Shown: in pieces, positions 48,360-57,448 of the stretch
Position numbering within the stretch: the first letter of the stretch is position 1
How the letters are laid out: each line of letters begins with the position of its first letter
Assembly: GCA_000720845.1 (NCBI GenBank)
Contig: JODU01000002.1
Location: forward strand, 310,001-374,000
Length of the DNA stretch: 64,000 nucleotides
Source: Kitasatospora aureofaciens
Lineage (GTDB): Bacteria; Actinomycetota; Actinomycetes; Streptomycetales; Streptomycetaceae
Direction: 5' to 3'
The notes under the pieces: generated by a model
The model's database searches: none
What the model was told of the DNA's origin: nothing
The model's input: only the letters and a program-made list of their open reading frames with translations
Program-made: the position numbers and the translations under genes

Positions 48360-49296
48360 TGGCACGCCCGTCGGCGTCGTAGGGCCAGACGTTGGTGCGG
48401 CAGCCGTGCAGGCCCTTGATCTGCTGCATCATCACCGGCGCCGGACGTCCCGCACCGGGGCAGCCCTCATGGCCGTGGCCGAGGAAGTGCCCCACCTCGT
48501 GGTTGATGATCAACGCGCGGTACGAGGTCACGTCGTCCGCGTAGTACTGCGTGGCCAGCAGCCACCGTTTGAGGTTGACCATGACGTCCTGGCCCACGTT
48601 GCAGTTGACCTCGCCGCCGGTGTCCAGGCCGTACTGCCCGCATATGTCGTCCACCGTCCCCGCCGTGGCGAGCCGTACCCGGAAGTCCGACGCGCCCCCG
48701 GACACCCGCCGGAACCCCACCTTCCCGTCGGCCGTCCAGCCCCGTCCGTCGGCCAGGATGCGCTCCACCTCGGCAGCGACGTCCGGTGCCGGGATACCGA
48801 TGCCGTCCTCGACCTGCACCACGTACGTCAGTGTCCGCTCGCTCCCGCCGACCCGGTCACCGCCGCCGCCCGCGGTGGCGAAGGTCCCTGGTCCGGACGA
48901 CGGTATCGAGTCGGGGTCCGGCTTCTCCTCCGTCCCCTTCCCGTCCTCCTCCGTCTTCTCCTGCTGCTCCTCCTTCTCCTCTTCTGTCTCTGTCTCCTTC
49001 TTCTCCTTCGCCGGCGAGGCCGTCGACCCGTCCTTCGGCTTCTCCTCCGTCCCGCCGGCGCGGGGCGACCCCGGTCCCGGCGCCGACGAGGACGCATCCG
49101 CCGTGTCGGTGGAACCGCCGGAGGACTCCGTGGCCCCCTTGAGGGCCAGACCGCCGGCGAGCACCAGGACGGCCCCGGCCGCGAGCCCCGGCCACAGCAG
49201 GCGGGACCGGCCGCCGCGGCGGCGGCGCGAGCGGCTGCCGCGGCGGCGGCCCGTGGCGGAGGACGGTGGGGGAGTCGGTCGACGGCGCTCGTTCAT
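48337..49296 (-). CDS. DUF3152 protein, membrane-anchored zinc-protease-like
   Basis: 319-aa protein. A basic cytoplasmic start (about 1-35, Arg-rich) and one helix (LLWPGLAAGAVLVLAGGLAL) lead to a long low-complexity Glu/Lys/Ser linker (about 60-125) and the extracellular DUF3152 domain (about 145-310). This carries the metzincin-like motif HEVGHFLGHGHEGC with LIINHEVGH, and four cysteines (DICGQYG, VNCNVG, GHEGCPG, LHGCRTN). A zinc peptidase activity is likely from the motif but not proven. Start at ATG 49296; a GTG two codons upstream is possible. Confidence 0.85.
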   Translation of the reverse strand: MNERRRPTPPPSSATGRRRGSRSRRRRGGRSRLLWPGLAAGAVLVLAGGLALKGATESSGGSTDTADASSSAPGPGSPRAGGTEEKPKDGSTASPAKEKKETETEEEKEEQQEKTEEDGKGTEEKPDPDSIPSSGPGTFATAGGGGDRVGGSERTLTYVVQVEDGIGIPAPDVAAEVERILADGRGWTADGKVGFRRVSGGASDFRVRLATAGTVDDICGQYGLDTGGEVNCNVGQDVMVNLKRWLLATQYYADDVTSYRALIINHEVGHFLGHGHEGCPGAGRPAPVMMQQIKGLHGCRTNVWPYDADGRAITGPAVG

Positions 49297-49409
49297 GATC
49301 ACAAAGCGTGCCCCGGGCGTGTGATCGTCCGTGGACGGCTTTTGGACCGCTGTGTAACAGCCGTCACCCACGCGCGGTCCGCCACCCGTGCACGCGCATA
49401 CTGAGCTGC

Positions 49410-50099
49410 ATGCCACGGGTCCTGATCATCGAAGACGACCGCGCTGTCCGGGACGGCGTGCGACTGGCCCTGCGCCGGCAGGGGCACGAGGTCGCCGCAG
49501 CCGCGACCGGCGAGGACGGACTGGAGCAGCTCCGGTCGTTCCGGCCCGACGCGGTGGTCCTCGACCTGATGCTGCCGGGCATGTCCGGCCTGGAGGTGTG
49601 CCGCCGCATACGCGCCCACGACCAAGTGCCGATCATCATGGCCACCGCACGCGGCGACGACGCCGACATCGTCGTGGGACTGGAGTCCGGAGCCGACGAC
49701 TACGTGGTCAAACCGGTCCGCGCCCGCGTACTGGACGCACGCATACGCGCCGTGCTGCGCCGCGTGGGCGGCACGGCGGACGACCAGGGGACACCGCGCA
49801 CCGAACACCACGGCGACCTGGTCATCGACCGGGCCGGACTGACCGTCACCCACCAGGGGCGCCCCGTCGCCCTCGGCCCCTCCGAACTGCGGCTGCTGCT
49901 CACCCTGTCCGCCTCGGCCGGGCAGGTGTTCAGCCGCCAGCAGCTCCTGGAGGCCGTGTGGGAGCACAACTACCACGGGGACGCGCGGCTCGTGGACGCC
50001 TGCGTCAAGCGACTGCGGTCCAAGATCGGTGAGCCGCCGGGCAGTCCGCGTTACGTCCACACCGTGCGCGGCTTCGGCTACCGGTTCGGGCCCCGGTGA
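49410..50099 (+). CDS. OmpR/PhoB family response regulator
   Basis: 229-aa regulator. Receiver domain (1-118) with the acidic pair Asp9-Asp10, phosphoacceptor Asp52 (VLDLMLPG), Thr79 (MATARG) and Lys101 (VVKPV). The winged-helix DNA-binding domain (about 130-228) has LGPSELRLLLTLSASAGQVFSR and DACVKRLRSKIGEPP. It starts at ATG 49410. Its stop overlaps the GTG start of the kinase gene (GTGA), and a lipoprotein gene completes the operon. The order regulator-kinase-lipoprotein recalls cell-envelope-stress systems such as CseBC and MtrAB-LpqB, but it is not one of those. Confidence 0.93.
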   Translation: MPRVLIIEDDRAVRDGVRLALRRQGHEVAAAATGEDGLEQLRSFRPDAVVLDLMLPGMSGLEVCRRIRAHDQVPIIMATARGDDADIVVGLESGADDYVVKPVRARVLDARIRAVLRRVGGTADDQGTPRTEHHGDLVIDRAGLTVTHQGRPVALGPSELRLLLTLSASAGQVFSRQQLLEAVWEHNYHGDARLVDACVKRLRSKIGEPPGSPRYVHTVRGFGYRFGPR

Positions 50100-51607
50100 G
50101 AGTTCCCCGGGTGCTGCGGGCGCTGATGGGGCTGCGCCTGCGGCTGGTGGTGACCTTCACCCTCGTCGCGGTCGTGGCCACGGTGACCACCGGCGCGCTG
50201 ACCTTCCGCGAGGCACGGACCGGGGTCCTGCAGCAGAGCCAGGACACGGTGATCGAGGAGTTCCGGCACCGCGTCGACACCCTGGTGCCCAACTACCGGT
50301 TCCCGCCCGACGCGGCCGGCCTGGAGTCGTTCGCCGACGACGTGTCCAGGGGCGGTCGGTCACAGCCGTGGCGGGTGCTGGTCGCCTACCGGGAGGCGAG
50401 CGCGACGTCCGTCCCCGGGGACGCCTTCGCGGAACTGTCCCCGGCGATGCGCGAGTCCGTGCGCTCCCGCCGGGCCACCGTGTTCCAGCGGGTGTCGCAC
50501 GACGGCCGCCCCTCACTGGTCGTCGGCATGCCCGTCACCTTCGCCGGCCAGTACCGCACCGAGCGGCGCGCCTCCGGACTGGAGGTGTACCTCACGGTGC
50601 CGCAGCGGGAGGAACAGGGGTACGTCGACGCGCTGGTCACCGCCATCGAACGCGCCACCGTACCGGCCCTGGCCCTGGCCGTCCTGATCGCCCTCCTGGC
50701 CGCTCGCGGCGTGCTGCGTCCGGTGCGGGCACTGCGCCGGGCGACCCGCAGCATCGCCGAGGGGCGGCTGGACACCCGGCTCGCGGTACACGGCTCCGAC
50801 GAACTCGCCGACCTCTCCCGCACCTTCAACGAGACCGCCGCGGCGCTGGAGGGCTCGGTGGCGGAACTGCGGCGCATGGAAGCCGGCGCCCGCCGCTTCG
50901 CCGCGGACGTCTCCCACGAACTGCGCACCCCGCTGGCGGCGATGTCGGCGGTCACCGACGTGCTGGACGAGGACGCCGCCGGCCTCGACGAGGACACCGC
51001 GACGGCCGTCCGCCTGATCAGCGCGGAGACCACGAAGCTGGCCGCGCTGGTGGACGACCTGATGGAGATCTCCCGGTTCGACGCGGGCGCGGCCGCCCTG
51101 CACCTGGACGAGATCGATCTCGCCGAGTCCCTGCGCCGCACGCTCGCCGCCCGAGGCTGGCAGGACACCGTGGAGACCTGCCTGCCGGAGCCGGGCGCGC
51201 TGCGCGGCCGCGTCGATCCGCGCCGCCTCGACGTCATCGTGGCGAACCTCGTCGCCAACGCCCTCAGGCACGGCGCGCCCCCGGTCCGCGTGGACCTCCA
51301 CGCGCGGGACGACCCGCACGCCGGAAGGCAGGCCGTCGTCACGGTTCGCGACGGTGGGGGCGGCATTCCCGAGAGCGTCCTGCCCCATGTCTTCGACCGC
51401 TTCTACAAGTCGGCCGACGCCCGCGCCCGCAGCGAGGGCAGCGGCCTCGGCCTGGCCATCACCACGGAGAACGTACGCCTGCACGGCGGCACCGTCCGGG
51501 CGGCCAACCACCCGGAGGGCGGGGCCGTCTTCACGGTCGTCCTGCCGCTGCGGCCGGACGCCACGGAGGACCGGGCACCGTCCCCGGCGAAGGAGGACCG
51601 CACATGA
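50096..51607 (+). CDS. sensor histidine kinase
   Basis: 503-aa membrane kinase: helix 1 (about 12-35), an extracytoplasmic sensor region (about 36-195), helix 2 (about 196-215; ALALAVLIALLAARGVL), HAMP (about 216-265), HisKA with His274 (DVSHELRTPLA) and HATPase (about 385-490; N box NLVANALRHG, G boxes VRDGGGGIPE and SEGSGLGLAI). It starts at GTG 50096 within the response-regulator stop and ends overlapping the lipoprotein start (ATGA). The signal is unknown; the cotranscribed lipoprotein may take part in sensing. Confidence 0.94.
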   Translation: MRVPRVLRALMGLRLRLVVTFTLVAVVATVTTGALTFREARTGVLQQSQDTVIEEFRHRVDTLVPNYRFPPDAAGLESFADDVSRGGRSQPWRVLVAYREASATSVPGDAFAELSPAMRESVRSRRATVFQRVSHDGRPSLVVGMPVTFAGQYRTERRASGLEVYLTVPQREEQGYVDALVTAIERATVPALALAVLIALLAARGVLRPVRALRRATRSIAEGRLDTRLAVHGSDELADLSRTFNETAAALEGSVAELRRMEAGARRFAADVSHELRTPLAAMSAVTDVLDEDAAGLDEDTATAVRLISAETTKLAALVDDLMEISRFDAGAAALHLDEIDLAESLRRTLAARGWQDTVETCLPEPGALRGRVDPRRLDVIVANLVANALRHGAPPVRVDLHARDDPHAGRQAVVTVRDGGGGIPESVLPHVFDRFYKSADARARSEGSGLGLAITTENVRLHGGTVRAANHPEGGAVFTVVLPLRPDATEDRAPSPAKEDRT

Positions 51608-52236
51608 AAACGTCCGCGCGTGCCTTCCCGCTGCTGCTCGCGGCGCTGCTCCCGCTCTCCGCGTGCGGCATCCCCGAGACCGGAGTGGTCGAGGCGGGCG
51701 AACCCGCGACCGGCGTCCTGGACCCGGGCGTCACCTCCGTGCCGTCGGAGTCCGTGCCCGAGGCGGTTCCCCTCGTCACGATCCCGCTCTACTTCGTCGA
51801 GGACGGGTCGCTGGCCGCGGTGGACCGCACGGTGCCGGGCTCGACCGACCTCGGCAGCACCCTGCTCATGCTGTTCAAGGGGCCCGACGCCAAGGAGCGC
51901 GGGAGGGGGCTGACCACCGAACTGCCGCCCGCCGCCGAGGCTCCCACCATCCGCACCGACGGCACCGGCGTCAACGTCCGGCTGCCGCGGAGCGCGGGGA
52001 GTCTCAGCGACACGGCCGTCGACCAACTGGCCTGCACCGTCGCCGTCGCCCGGCTGCGCCAGGACCCGGCACTGGGGAGCGCGCAGGTGACCGTCGAGCA
52101 GCCCGGCGGCCGGCTGGCCGGCCGCTCCAGCGAGGACTGCCCGCTCGGCCTGGCCGCCCCCAGGACCCCCCGGGCCCCGGGGACCGCCGACACCGGGGCG
52201 GACCCCGGCACAGGCGTCGGCGGAACCGGCGGCTGA
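51604..52236 (+). CDS. lipoprotein with a GerMN-like domain, partner of the two-component system
   Basis: 210-aa exported lipoprotein. The lipobox is PLSAC (Cys21). The mature part resembles the Gmad/GerMN sporulation-germination domain (VTIPLYFVEDGSLAAVDRTV, LLMLFKGPDAKERGRGLTTELP, VNVRLPRSAGSLSDTAVDQL). It ends with a Pro/Gly/Thr-rich tail. Encoded in an ATGA overlap after the histidine kinase. LpqB, which modulates MtrB, has a related domain, so a role in tuning the kinase outside the membrane is likely. Confidence 0.82.
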   Translation: MKTSARAFPLLLAALLPLSACGIPETGVVEAGEPATGVLDPGVTSVPSESVPEAVPLVTIPLYFVEDGSLAAVDRTVPGSTDLGSTLLMLFKGPDAKERGRGLTTELPPAAEAPTIRTDGTGVNVRLPRSAGSLSDTAVDQLACTVAVARLRQDPALGSAQVTVEQPGGRLAGRSSEDCPLGLAAPRTPRAPGTADTGADPGTGVGGTGG

Positions 52237-52353
52237 CGGCTCACCGGCGGCGCCGGACCCGGTTGCGCCAGGTGGCCCATCCGCCGGGCGCCCGGCGGCG
52301 GCCTCGGCGTGGTCCTAGGTCTGAGCCCAGGGCGCCTGGGTACTCTCCGCCGC

Positions 52354-54030
52354 ATGGCGGTGGACAGAAGGACCGGGTCGCCGCGCCGGACACCGGCTCG
52401 GCAGCGGACGAACCGCACGCTGGGCCGGACGCTGGTGCGGTGGGCCACGACGACCGATCACAAGGTGATCGGCCGTCTCTACCTGGCGACGTCGTTCGGC
52501 TTCTTCCTCCTCGGCGGCGTCCTGGCCATGCTGATGCGCAGTGAACTCGCCCGTCCCGGGCTGCAGTTGTTCAGCAACGAGCAGTACAACCAGCTGTTCA
52601 CCGTGCACGGCACCATCATGATGCTGCTGTTCGCGACCCCGCTGTTCGCCGGGTTCACCAACGTCATCATGCCCCTGCAGATCGGCGCCCCCGACCTGGC
52701 GTTCCCCCGGCTGAACGCGCTGTCGTACTGGATGTACCTGTTCGGCGGCCTGATGGTCGTGGCGGGATTCCTGACGCCCGGGGGAGCGGCCTCGTTCGGC
52801 TGGTTCGCCTACGCGCCGCTGAACAGCGCCACCTTCAGTCCGGGCCCGGGCGGTGACCTGTGGACGATGGGCCTGGTGGTGAGCGGCGTGTCGACCACGC
52901 TCAGCGCCGTCAACTTCATCACCACCATCATCTGTCTGCGCGCCCCCGGTATGACCATGTTCCGGATGCCGATCTTCACCTGGAACATCCTGTTCACGTC
53001 GATCCTGGTGCTGCCCGCCTTCCCCGTGCTCACCGCCGCGCTGCTGATGCTCGAGGCCGACCGCAAGTTCGGCGCGCACGTCTTCGACGCGGCGAACGGC
53101 GGGGCGCTGTTGTGGCAGCACCTGTTCTGGTTCTTCGGCCACCCCGAGGTGTACATCGTCGCGCTGCCGTTCTTCGGCATCGTCACCGAGATCATCCCGG
53201 TCTTCAGCCGCAAGCCGATCTTCGGCTACGTCAGCCTGGTCGGCGCCACCATCGCCATCACCTTTCTCTCCGCGGTGGTGTGGGCCCACCACATGTTCGC
53301 CACCGGCGCCGTGCTGCTCCCCTTCTTCTCTCTCATGTCGTTTCTCATCGCCGTGCCGACCGGTGTGAAGTTCTTCAACTGGATCGGCACGATGATCCGC
53401 GGCTCGCTCTCCTTCGAGACCCCCATGCTGTGGGCGTGCGGATTCCTGGTGACGTTCCTGCTCGGCGGCATGAGCGGCGTCCTCATCGCCTCCCCGCCCC
53501 TGGACTTCCATCTGACGGACTCGTACTTCATCGTCGCCCACCTGCACTACGTGCTGTTCGGCACCGTCGTGTTCGCGATGTTCGCCGGCTTCTACTTCTG
53601 GTGGCCGAAGTTCACCGGCAAACTGCTCGACGAACGCCTCGGCAAGATCCACTTCTGGACGCTCTTCGTCGGCTTCCAGACCACCTTCCTCGTCCAGCAC
53701 TGGCTCGGCGAGCAGGGCATGCCTCGCCGCTACGCCGACTACCTGGCCGCGGACGGCTTCACCACGCTGAACACCATCAGCTCCATCGGCGCCTTCCTCC
53801 TCGGGCTGTCCACACTGCCGTTCCTCTACAACGTGTGGCGCACCCGCCAGTACGGCGTGAAGGTCGAGCGGGACGACCCCTGGGGCTACGGCCGTTCCCT
53901 CGAATGGGCCACCAGCAGCCCGCCGCCGCGCCACAACTTCACGTCGCTGCCCCGGATCCGCTCCGAGTCCCCGGCGTTCGACCTGCACCACCCCGACATC
54001 ACCCGACACGACCAGAGGCATGTGCAGTGA
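52354..54030 (+). CDS. ctaD: cytochrome c oxidase subunit I (additional copy)
   Basis: 558-aa haem-copper oxidase subunit with 12 membrane helices. The ligands are present: low-spin haem His in FTVHGTIMM, CuB/Tyr motif GHPEVYIVALP, the His pair WAHHMFATG and the haem His pair in VAHLHYVLFG. It differs from the usual ctaCDFE/qcr cluster in having only a subunit IV gene next to it, so it is probably a second ctaD. The ATG at 52354 lacks a ribosome site but lies 7 bases after TACTCT (52341-52346), a -10-like hexamer, so a leaderless message is possible. It overlaps the next gene by 4 bases. Confidence 0.92.
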   Translation: MAVDRRTGSPRRTPARQRTNRTLGRTLVRWATTTDHKVIGRLYLATSFGFFLLGGVLAMLMRSELARPGLQLFSNEQYNQLFTVHGTIMMLLFATPLFAGFTNVIMPLQIGAPDLAFPRLNALSYWMYLFGGLMVVAGFLTPGGAASFGWFAYAPLNSATFSPGPGGDLWTMGLVVSGVSTTLSAVNFITTIICLRAPGMTMFRMPIFTWNILFTSILVLPAFPVLTAALLMLEADRKFGAHVFDAANGGALLWQHLFWFFGHPEVYIVALPFFGIVTEIIPVFSRKPIFGYVSLVGATIAITFLSAVVWAHHMFATGAVLLPFFSLMSFLIAVPTGVKFFNWIGTMIRGSLSFETPMLWACGFLVTFLLGGMSGVLIASPPLDFHLTDSYFIVAHLHYVLFGTVVFAMFAGFYFWWPKFTGKLLDERLGKIHFWTLFVGFQTTFLVQHWLGEQGMPRRYADYLAADGFTTLNTISSIGAFLLGLSTLPFLYNVWRTRQYGVKVERDDPWGYGRSLEWATSSPPPRHNFTSLPRIRSESPAFDLHHPDITRHDQRHVQ

Positions 54031-54524
54031 GGACCGAATCCCGTCTGTTCACCGGTGTCGCGGTCTTCTTCGGCGCCGAGGCGGCGCTCTACGGCTGGTG
54101 GTCGCGCGAGCCCGCCGGCACCGCCGCCCTCGTCCTCGCCTTCCTCATGGCCTCACTCGTCGCGTTCTTCCTGCGCGTGCAGTACCGCAAGCGCGGTCTG
54201 CGGGCGCAGGACCGCGGTGAGGGCGAGGTCGTGGACACCGCGGGTCCGCTCGACTTCTTCCCGCCGCGCAGCGCCTGGCCGATCTCCATCGCGCTGGCCG
54301 CCGTGGTGCTCGCGTTCGGCATCGTCTTCGGCCTGTGGCTGGCGCTGATCGGCTTCGGCCTGCTCGCCATGGGGGTCGGCGGACTGGTCTTCCAGTACGC
54401 CGACCGGGGCGTTCAGCGCTCCGGTTCGCCCGAGTGGGCGTCCCGTTCCGCGGCTTCCGCCCGCGCCGTCGCTCCCGGCGCCGACTCCCGCTCCGGCTCC
54501 TCGACGTCGACCCGGTCGCCGTAG
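54027..54524 (+). CDS. ctaF: cytochrome c oxidase subunit IV-like (CtaF), extended
   Basis: 165-aa membrane protein starting at GTG 54027 inside the ctaD stop. Actinobacterial subunit IV features are seen: ESRLFTGVAVFFGAEAALYGWW (helix 1), ALVLAFLMASLVAFFL (helix 2), then PLDFFPPRSAWPISIALAAVV (helix 3) and a fourth helix. The typical protein ends soon after helix 4; this one continues about 35 residues with a Ser/Arg/Ala-rich tail that lies antisense to the 3' end of qcrB. The tail may be a consequence of the convergent overlap. Confidence 0.85.
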   Translation: MRTESRLFTGVAVFFGAEAALYGWWSREPAGTAALVLAFLMASLVAFFLRVQYRKRGLRAQDRGEGEVVDTAGPLDFFPPRSAWPISIALAAVVLAFGIVFGLWLALIGFGLLAMGVGGLVFQYADRGVQRSGSPEWASRSAASARAVAPGADSRSGSSTSTRSP

Positions 54525-56083
54525 TACCACTCGCTGAGCGTCGCCCGCAGCCGGCCCACATGAGGGGCGTCGCCCTCCTTCGGGGACGGCGCGAGCGGCT
54601 CGGGCTGCCTGCGGGCCAGCAGTACGTAACGCTCCTCGGGGTCGAGGGGACCATGGCTCTCGGCGTAGCCGCCCGCGAGGGTCTGGTGCACCTCGCCCGT
54701 CTCCTCGCCCTCCGTCAGGCGCTCCAGGTCGTGCTCCTGCAGTGCCAGGCAGACGCGCTTGGCCGCGACGAAGGCCAGCAGCGGCGCCACCACCAGCGAG
54801 ACGCGGAAGATCCAGGTCAGCAGGTTCAGGGAGACGTGGAAGGTGTGGGCGAGGATGTCGTTGCCGCCCGCCAGCAGCAGCACCGCGTAGAAGACGATCG
54901 CGGCGACGCCCAGCCCGGTGCGGACGGGCTTGTCCCGGGGCCGGTCGCACAGGTGGTGTTCCTCGTGATCGCCCGTCACCCACCGCTCGAAGAACGGGTA
55001 GGCGTACAGCACCGCGAACAGGGCGCCCGGCAGCAGGACCGCCGGCACCAGCACGTTCCACATGACGGTGTGGCCCGCCACCGCCGTCTCGAACGGCGGC
55101 ATCAGCCGCAGCGAGCCCTCCAGGAACCCGACGTACCAGTCCGGCTGCGAGCCCGTGGAGACGACGTCGGGTCGGTAGGGACCGTACGTCCAGATCGGGT
55201 TGATCTCGGCCACCGCCGCCAGCACGGTCAGGAGACCGAAGACCATGAGGAACAGGCCGGTGGAGTTCGTCATGAACTGCGGGAACATCGGCTTGCCCAC
55301 CGCGTTGCGGTTGGTGCGCCCGCGACCCGCCCACTGGGTGTGCTTCAGGTAGAACACCAGGATCAGATGGAGCGTGACCAGCGCGACCAGCAGTGCGGGG
55401 AGCAGCAGGATGTGCACCGAGTACAGCCGGGGCACGATGTCCTGGCCGGGATACTCGCCGCCGAACACGAACATGCTGATGTAGGTCCCCACCACCGGGA
55501 TGGACAGCATGATCCCCTGCGCGATGCGCAGCCCCGTGCCGGACAGCAGGTCGTCCGGGAGCGAGTAGCCGGCGAAGCCCTCGGCGAGCGCCAGCACGAA
55601 CAGCGTGAGACCGATCAGCCAGTTGACCTCACGCGGCCGGCGGAACGCTCCGGTGAAGAAAACCCGCAGCAGATGCACTCCGATGGCCGAGAGGAACACC
55701 AGGGACGCCCAGTGGTGCAGCTGCCGGATCAGCAGCCCGCCGCGCACGTCGAAACTGATGTCCAGGGTCGAGCGGTAGGCCTCCGACATCCGCAGGCCCA
55801 GCAGGGGCTCGTACGAGCCGTCGTAGACGACCTCCGTCATCGAGGGTTTGAAGAACATCGTCAGCCAGACACCGGTCAGCAGCAGCACGACGAAGCTGTA
55901 GAGGGCGATCTCGCCCAGCAGGAACGACCAGTGCTCGGGGAAGGCCTTGCGCAGCAGCCCCCCGCCCTCGGAGACGGGCAGCCGCCCGTCGGCCCAGGTG
56001 ACGGTGTGTTCGCCCGCGTGACGGGCCCGCGCACCGGCGCGGGCCCTTCTCCTCTGCAACAGCACGGCGCATGGGTTCCCCAC
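54413..56083 (-). CDS. qcrB: cytochrome b subunit of the bc1 complex (orphan QcrB)
   Basis: 556-aa cytochrome b with 8-9 helices. Haem ligands: His123 or 124 with His137 (LHHWASLVFLSAIGVHLL) and His224 with His239 (YSVHILLLPALLVALVTLHL). The quinol-site motif is PDWY (314-317), the actinobacterial form of PEWY. It starts WADGRLPVSEGGGLLRKAFPEHWSF-like, after 28 residues from GTG 56083; GTG 56065 is an alternative start. qcrC and qcrA are not adjacent. Its 3' end overlaps the convergent ctaF by 112 bases. Probably a second QcrB, used with other subunits or in another electron path. Confidence 0.9.
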   Translation of the reverse strand: MGNPCAVLLQRRRARAGARARHAGEHTVTWADGRLPVSEGGGLLRKAFPEHWSFLLGEIALYSFVVLLLTGVWLTMFFKPSMTEVVYDGSYEPLLGLRMSEAYRSTLDISFDVRGGLLIRQLHHWASLVFLSAIGVHLLRVFFTGAFRRPREVNWLIGLTLFVLALAEGFAGYSLPDDLLSGTGLRIAQGIMLSIPVVGTYISMFVFGGEYPGQDIVPRLYSVHILLLPALLVALVTLHLILVFYLKHTQWAGRGRTNRNAVGKPMFPQFMTNSTGLFLMVFGLLTVLAAVAEINPIWTYGPYRPDVVSTGSQPDWYVGFLEGSLRLMPPFETAVAGHTVMWNVLVPAVLLPGALFAVLYAYPFFERWVTGDHEEHHLCDRPRDKPVRTGLGVAAIVFYAVLLLAGGNDILAHTFHVSLNLLTWIFRVSLVVAPLLAFVAAKRVCLALQEHDLERLTEGEETGEVHQTLAGGYAESHGPLDPEERYVLLARRQPEPLAPSPKEGDAPHVGRLRATLSEWYYGDRVDVEEPERESAPGATARAEAAERDAHSGEPER

Positions 56084-56109
56084 CGCCGGTGCCGGAAACT
56101 ACGCCCCGG

Positions 56110-56460
56110 CTATGTACGGTCACCCTTCGGCTTGCCCCGCTGGTCCGGAGTACCGTGCGGCGGCGTGGAGAACGGCTGCGGCGAGGTCGCGGGCGACACG
56201 GGGGAGCCCGTGCGGCCGCGGCCCTGCTCCGGGCGTACGGCACCCGGGTCGCCGGAGGTCGGTTCGGCTCCGGAGCGCAACTGCTCCAGACGGGTGGACA
56301 GGATCTCCGTGGCCGGGACGCGGTCGGCGTGCGACCGCTCGTAGGCCAGCAGTTCCTCCACCTCGTCCGCACCCAGCGACCGGATCCGGCTCTCCAGCCC
56401 GCCGATCGGCAGATGGTCGTAGTCGGGCAGGGGCAGGGTGGTGCGAGCGGGGTCCGCCAT
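56110..56460 (-). CDS. small helical protein of unknown function
   Basis: 116-aa soluble protein. The N-terminal 55 residues (PLPDYDHLPIGGLESRIRSL, ADEVEELLAYERSHADRVPA) form a helical hairpin motif known from actinobacterial DUF8129-like proteins. The rest is Pro/Ser/Gly-rich and disordered. The start is taken as ATG 56460; GTG 56469 is in frame but lies too close to the GAGGGAA site. Function unknown. Confidence 0.65.
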   Translation of the reverse strand: MADPARTTLPLPDYDHLPIGGLESRIRSLGADEVEELLAYERSHADRVPATEILSTRLEQLRSGAEPTSGDPGAVRPEQGRGRTGSPVSPATSPQPFSTPPHGTPDQRGKPKGDRT

Positions 56461-56496
56461 GGTTCTCACTTCCCTCTGTACGGCACCTTGCGCGGG

Positions 56497-56856
56497 TCAG
56501 CGTCCGCCCGGGCCGCCGCTGCCGAAGGAGCCACTGCTGCCCTCGTCCCAGCGGGGCCGCTCCTGGTCGGAGGCGGTACGGCTGCCCTGGTGCCCCATCT
56601 CGTGCGGCAGCGTGCGTTCGTCGCTGCGCGGCATCTCGTCGGGCTCACGGCGCTCCCGCTCCTCGTGGACGGGACCGCCGTCGGGCATACGGGGCTGTTC
56701 CTCCGGACGCGGGGGCGGCGGCTCCCGGCGCTTTTGCCGGCTGCCGAAGGCGAACGCGCCGATCAGCACGGCCACCACCACCACGGCCGCGACGACCAGC
56801 CAGATCGCGAGTGCGCCGGAGCCGCCCGCGGCCAGGTCCATCGATGCGTTGGTCAT
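56497..56856 (-). CDS. DUF6479-type single-helix membrane protein
   Basis: 119-aa protein with one membrane helix near the N-terminus (ALAIWLVVAAVVVVAVLIGAF, about 15-37) followed by FGSRQKRREPPPPRPEEQP and a long hydrophilic, charged tail rich in Arg/Glu/Pro and ending in Gly/Ser. This is the DUF6479 pattern common in streptomycetes; the tail is cytoplasmic by the positive-inside rule. No function is known. Start at ATG 56856 with only a weak ribosome site. Confidence 0.75.
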   Translation of the reverse strand: MTNASMDLAAGGSGALAIWLVVAAVVVVAVLIGAFAFGSRQKRREPPPPRPEEQPRMPDGGPVHEERERREPDEMPRSDERTLPHEMGHQGSRTASDQERPRWDEGSSGSFGSGGPGGR

Positions 56857-56893
56857 GGAGCGCGGGTACCCCCGGCCCGCGTGATCAACCTGC

Positions 56894-57292
56894 TCACCGC
56901 GACGCTCGCGTCCGCGAACGGTTGGCCTTCCTGATCGCCGCGAGCAGGTCCGCCTTCGACATCTTCGACCGGCCCTCCACGCCCAGGCGCCGGGCGACGC
57001 CGTACAGGTGCTCCTTCGACGCCTTCTCGTCGACACCCTCGCCGCTGCGCCCGCCCTGTCCGCGGGGCCGCCCGGACCGGGGGTCGGAGGGGCCCTTGCG
57101 GCCGCCCTCCTTGCGCTCCCAGTGGTCGCCGACCTTCTCGTACGTGTGCTTGAGCGCCCCGTAGGCCACCCGGTGCGCCCGCTCGCCCTCGCCGTACTCC
57201 TCGACGGCCGAGTCGTGGGCCTTGATCCAGGTGCGCCGGGCCTGAGGCGAGGAGCGTTGCAGAGTCGACGGCAGTTCCTGTCGTCCCGGCAT
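56894..57292 (-). CDS. ChaB family protein with C-terminal Rho N-like domain
   Basis: 132-aa basic protein. The ChaB domain (about 1-65) contains ELPSTLQRSSPQARRTWIKA and YGEGERAHRVAYGALKHTYEKVGDHW. A Gly/Arg-rich linker with RKGPSDPRSGRP follows, then a C-terminal SAP/Rho N-like helical domain (about 95-130; KEHLYGVARRLGVEGRSKMSKADLLAAI). ChaB proteins are small stress-associated proteins; the C-terminal domain suggests nucleic-acid binding. The ATG at 57292 follows GGAGG at 9 bases. It diverges from the copper-binding protein gene. Confidence 0.88.
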   Translation of the reverse strand: MPGRQELPSTLQRSSPQARRTWIKAHDSAVEEYGEGERAHRVAYGALKHTYEKVGDHWERKEGGRKGPSDPRSGRPRGQGGRSGEGVDEKASKEHLYGVARRLGVEGRSKMSKADLLAAIRKANRSRTRASR

Positions 57293-57448
57293 GTCCGTGC
57301 ACCTCCGTGCGGCGTCGGTCTCATCGCCCCCGCCGGTCGCGGGGGCGGTCCACGGGTGCCCCGCGGACCCACCCGGAAAACGGCTCGCAACCCTTGGAAA
57401 CACCGGGTCCGGCGGTTTGGCGCCGCAAGCGGCGGCAACCCGCGCGGT

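Noticed and set aside
49410..52236. Naming the two-component operon cseBC or mtrAB
   Set aside because: The gene order and lipoprotein recall these systems, but the sigE/cseA context and the LpqB beta-propeller part are missing, so no symbol is given.
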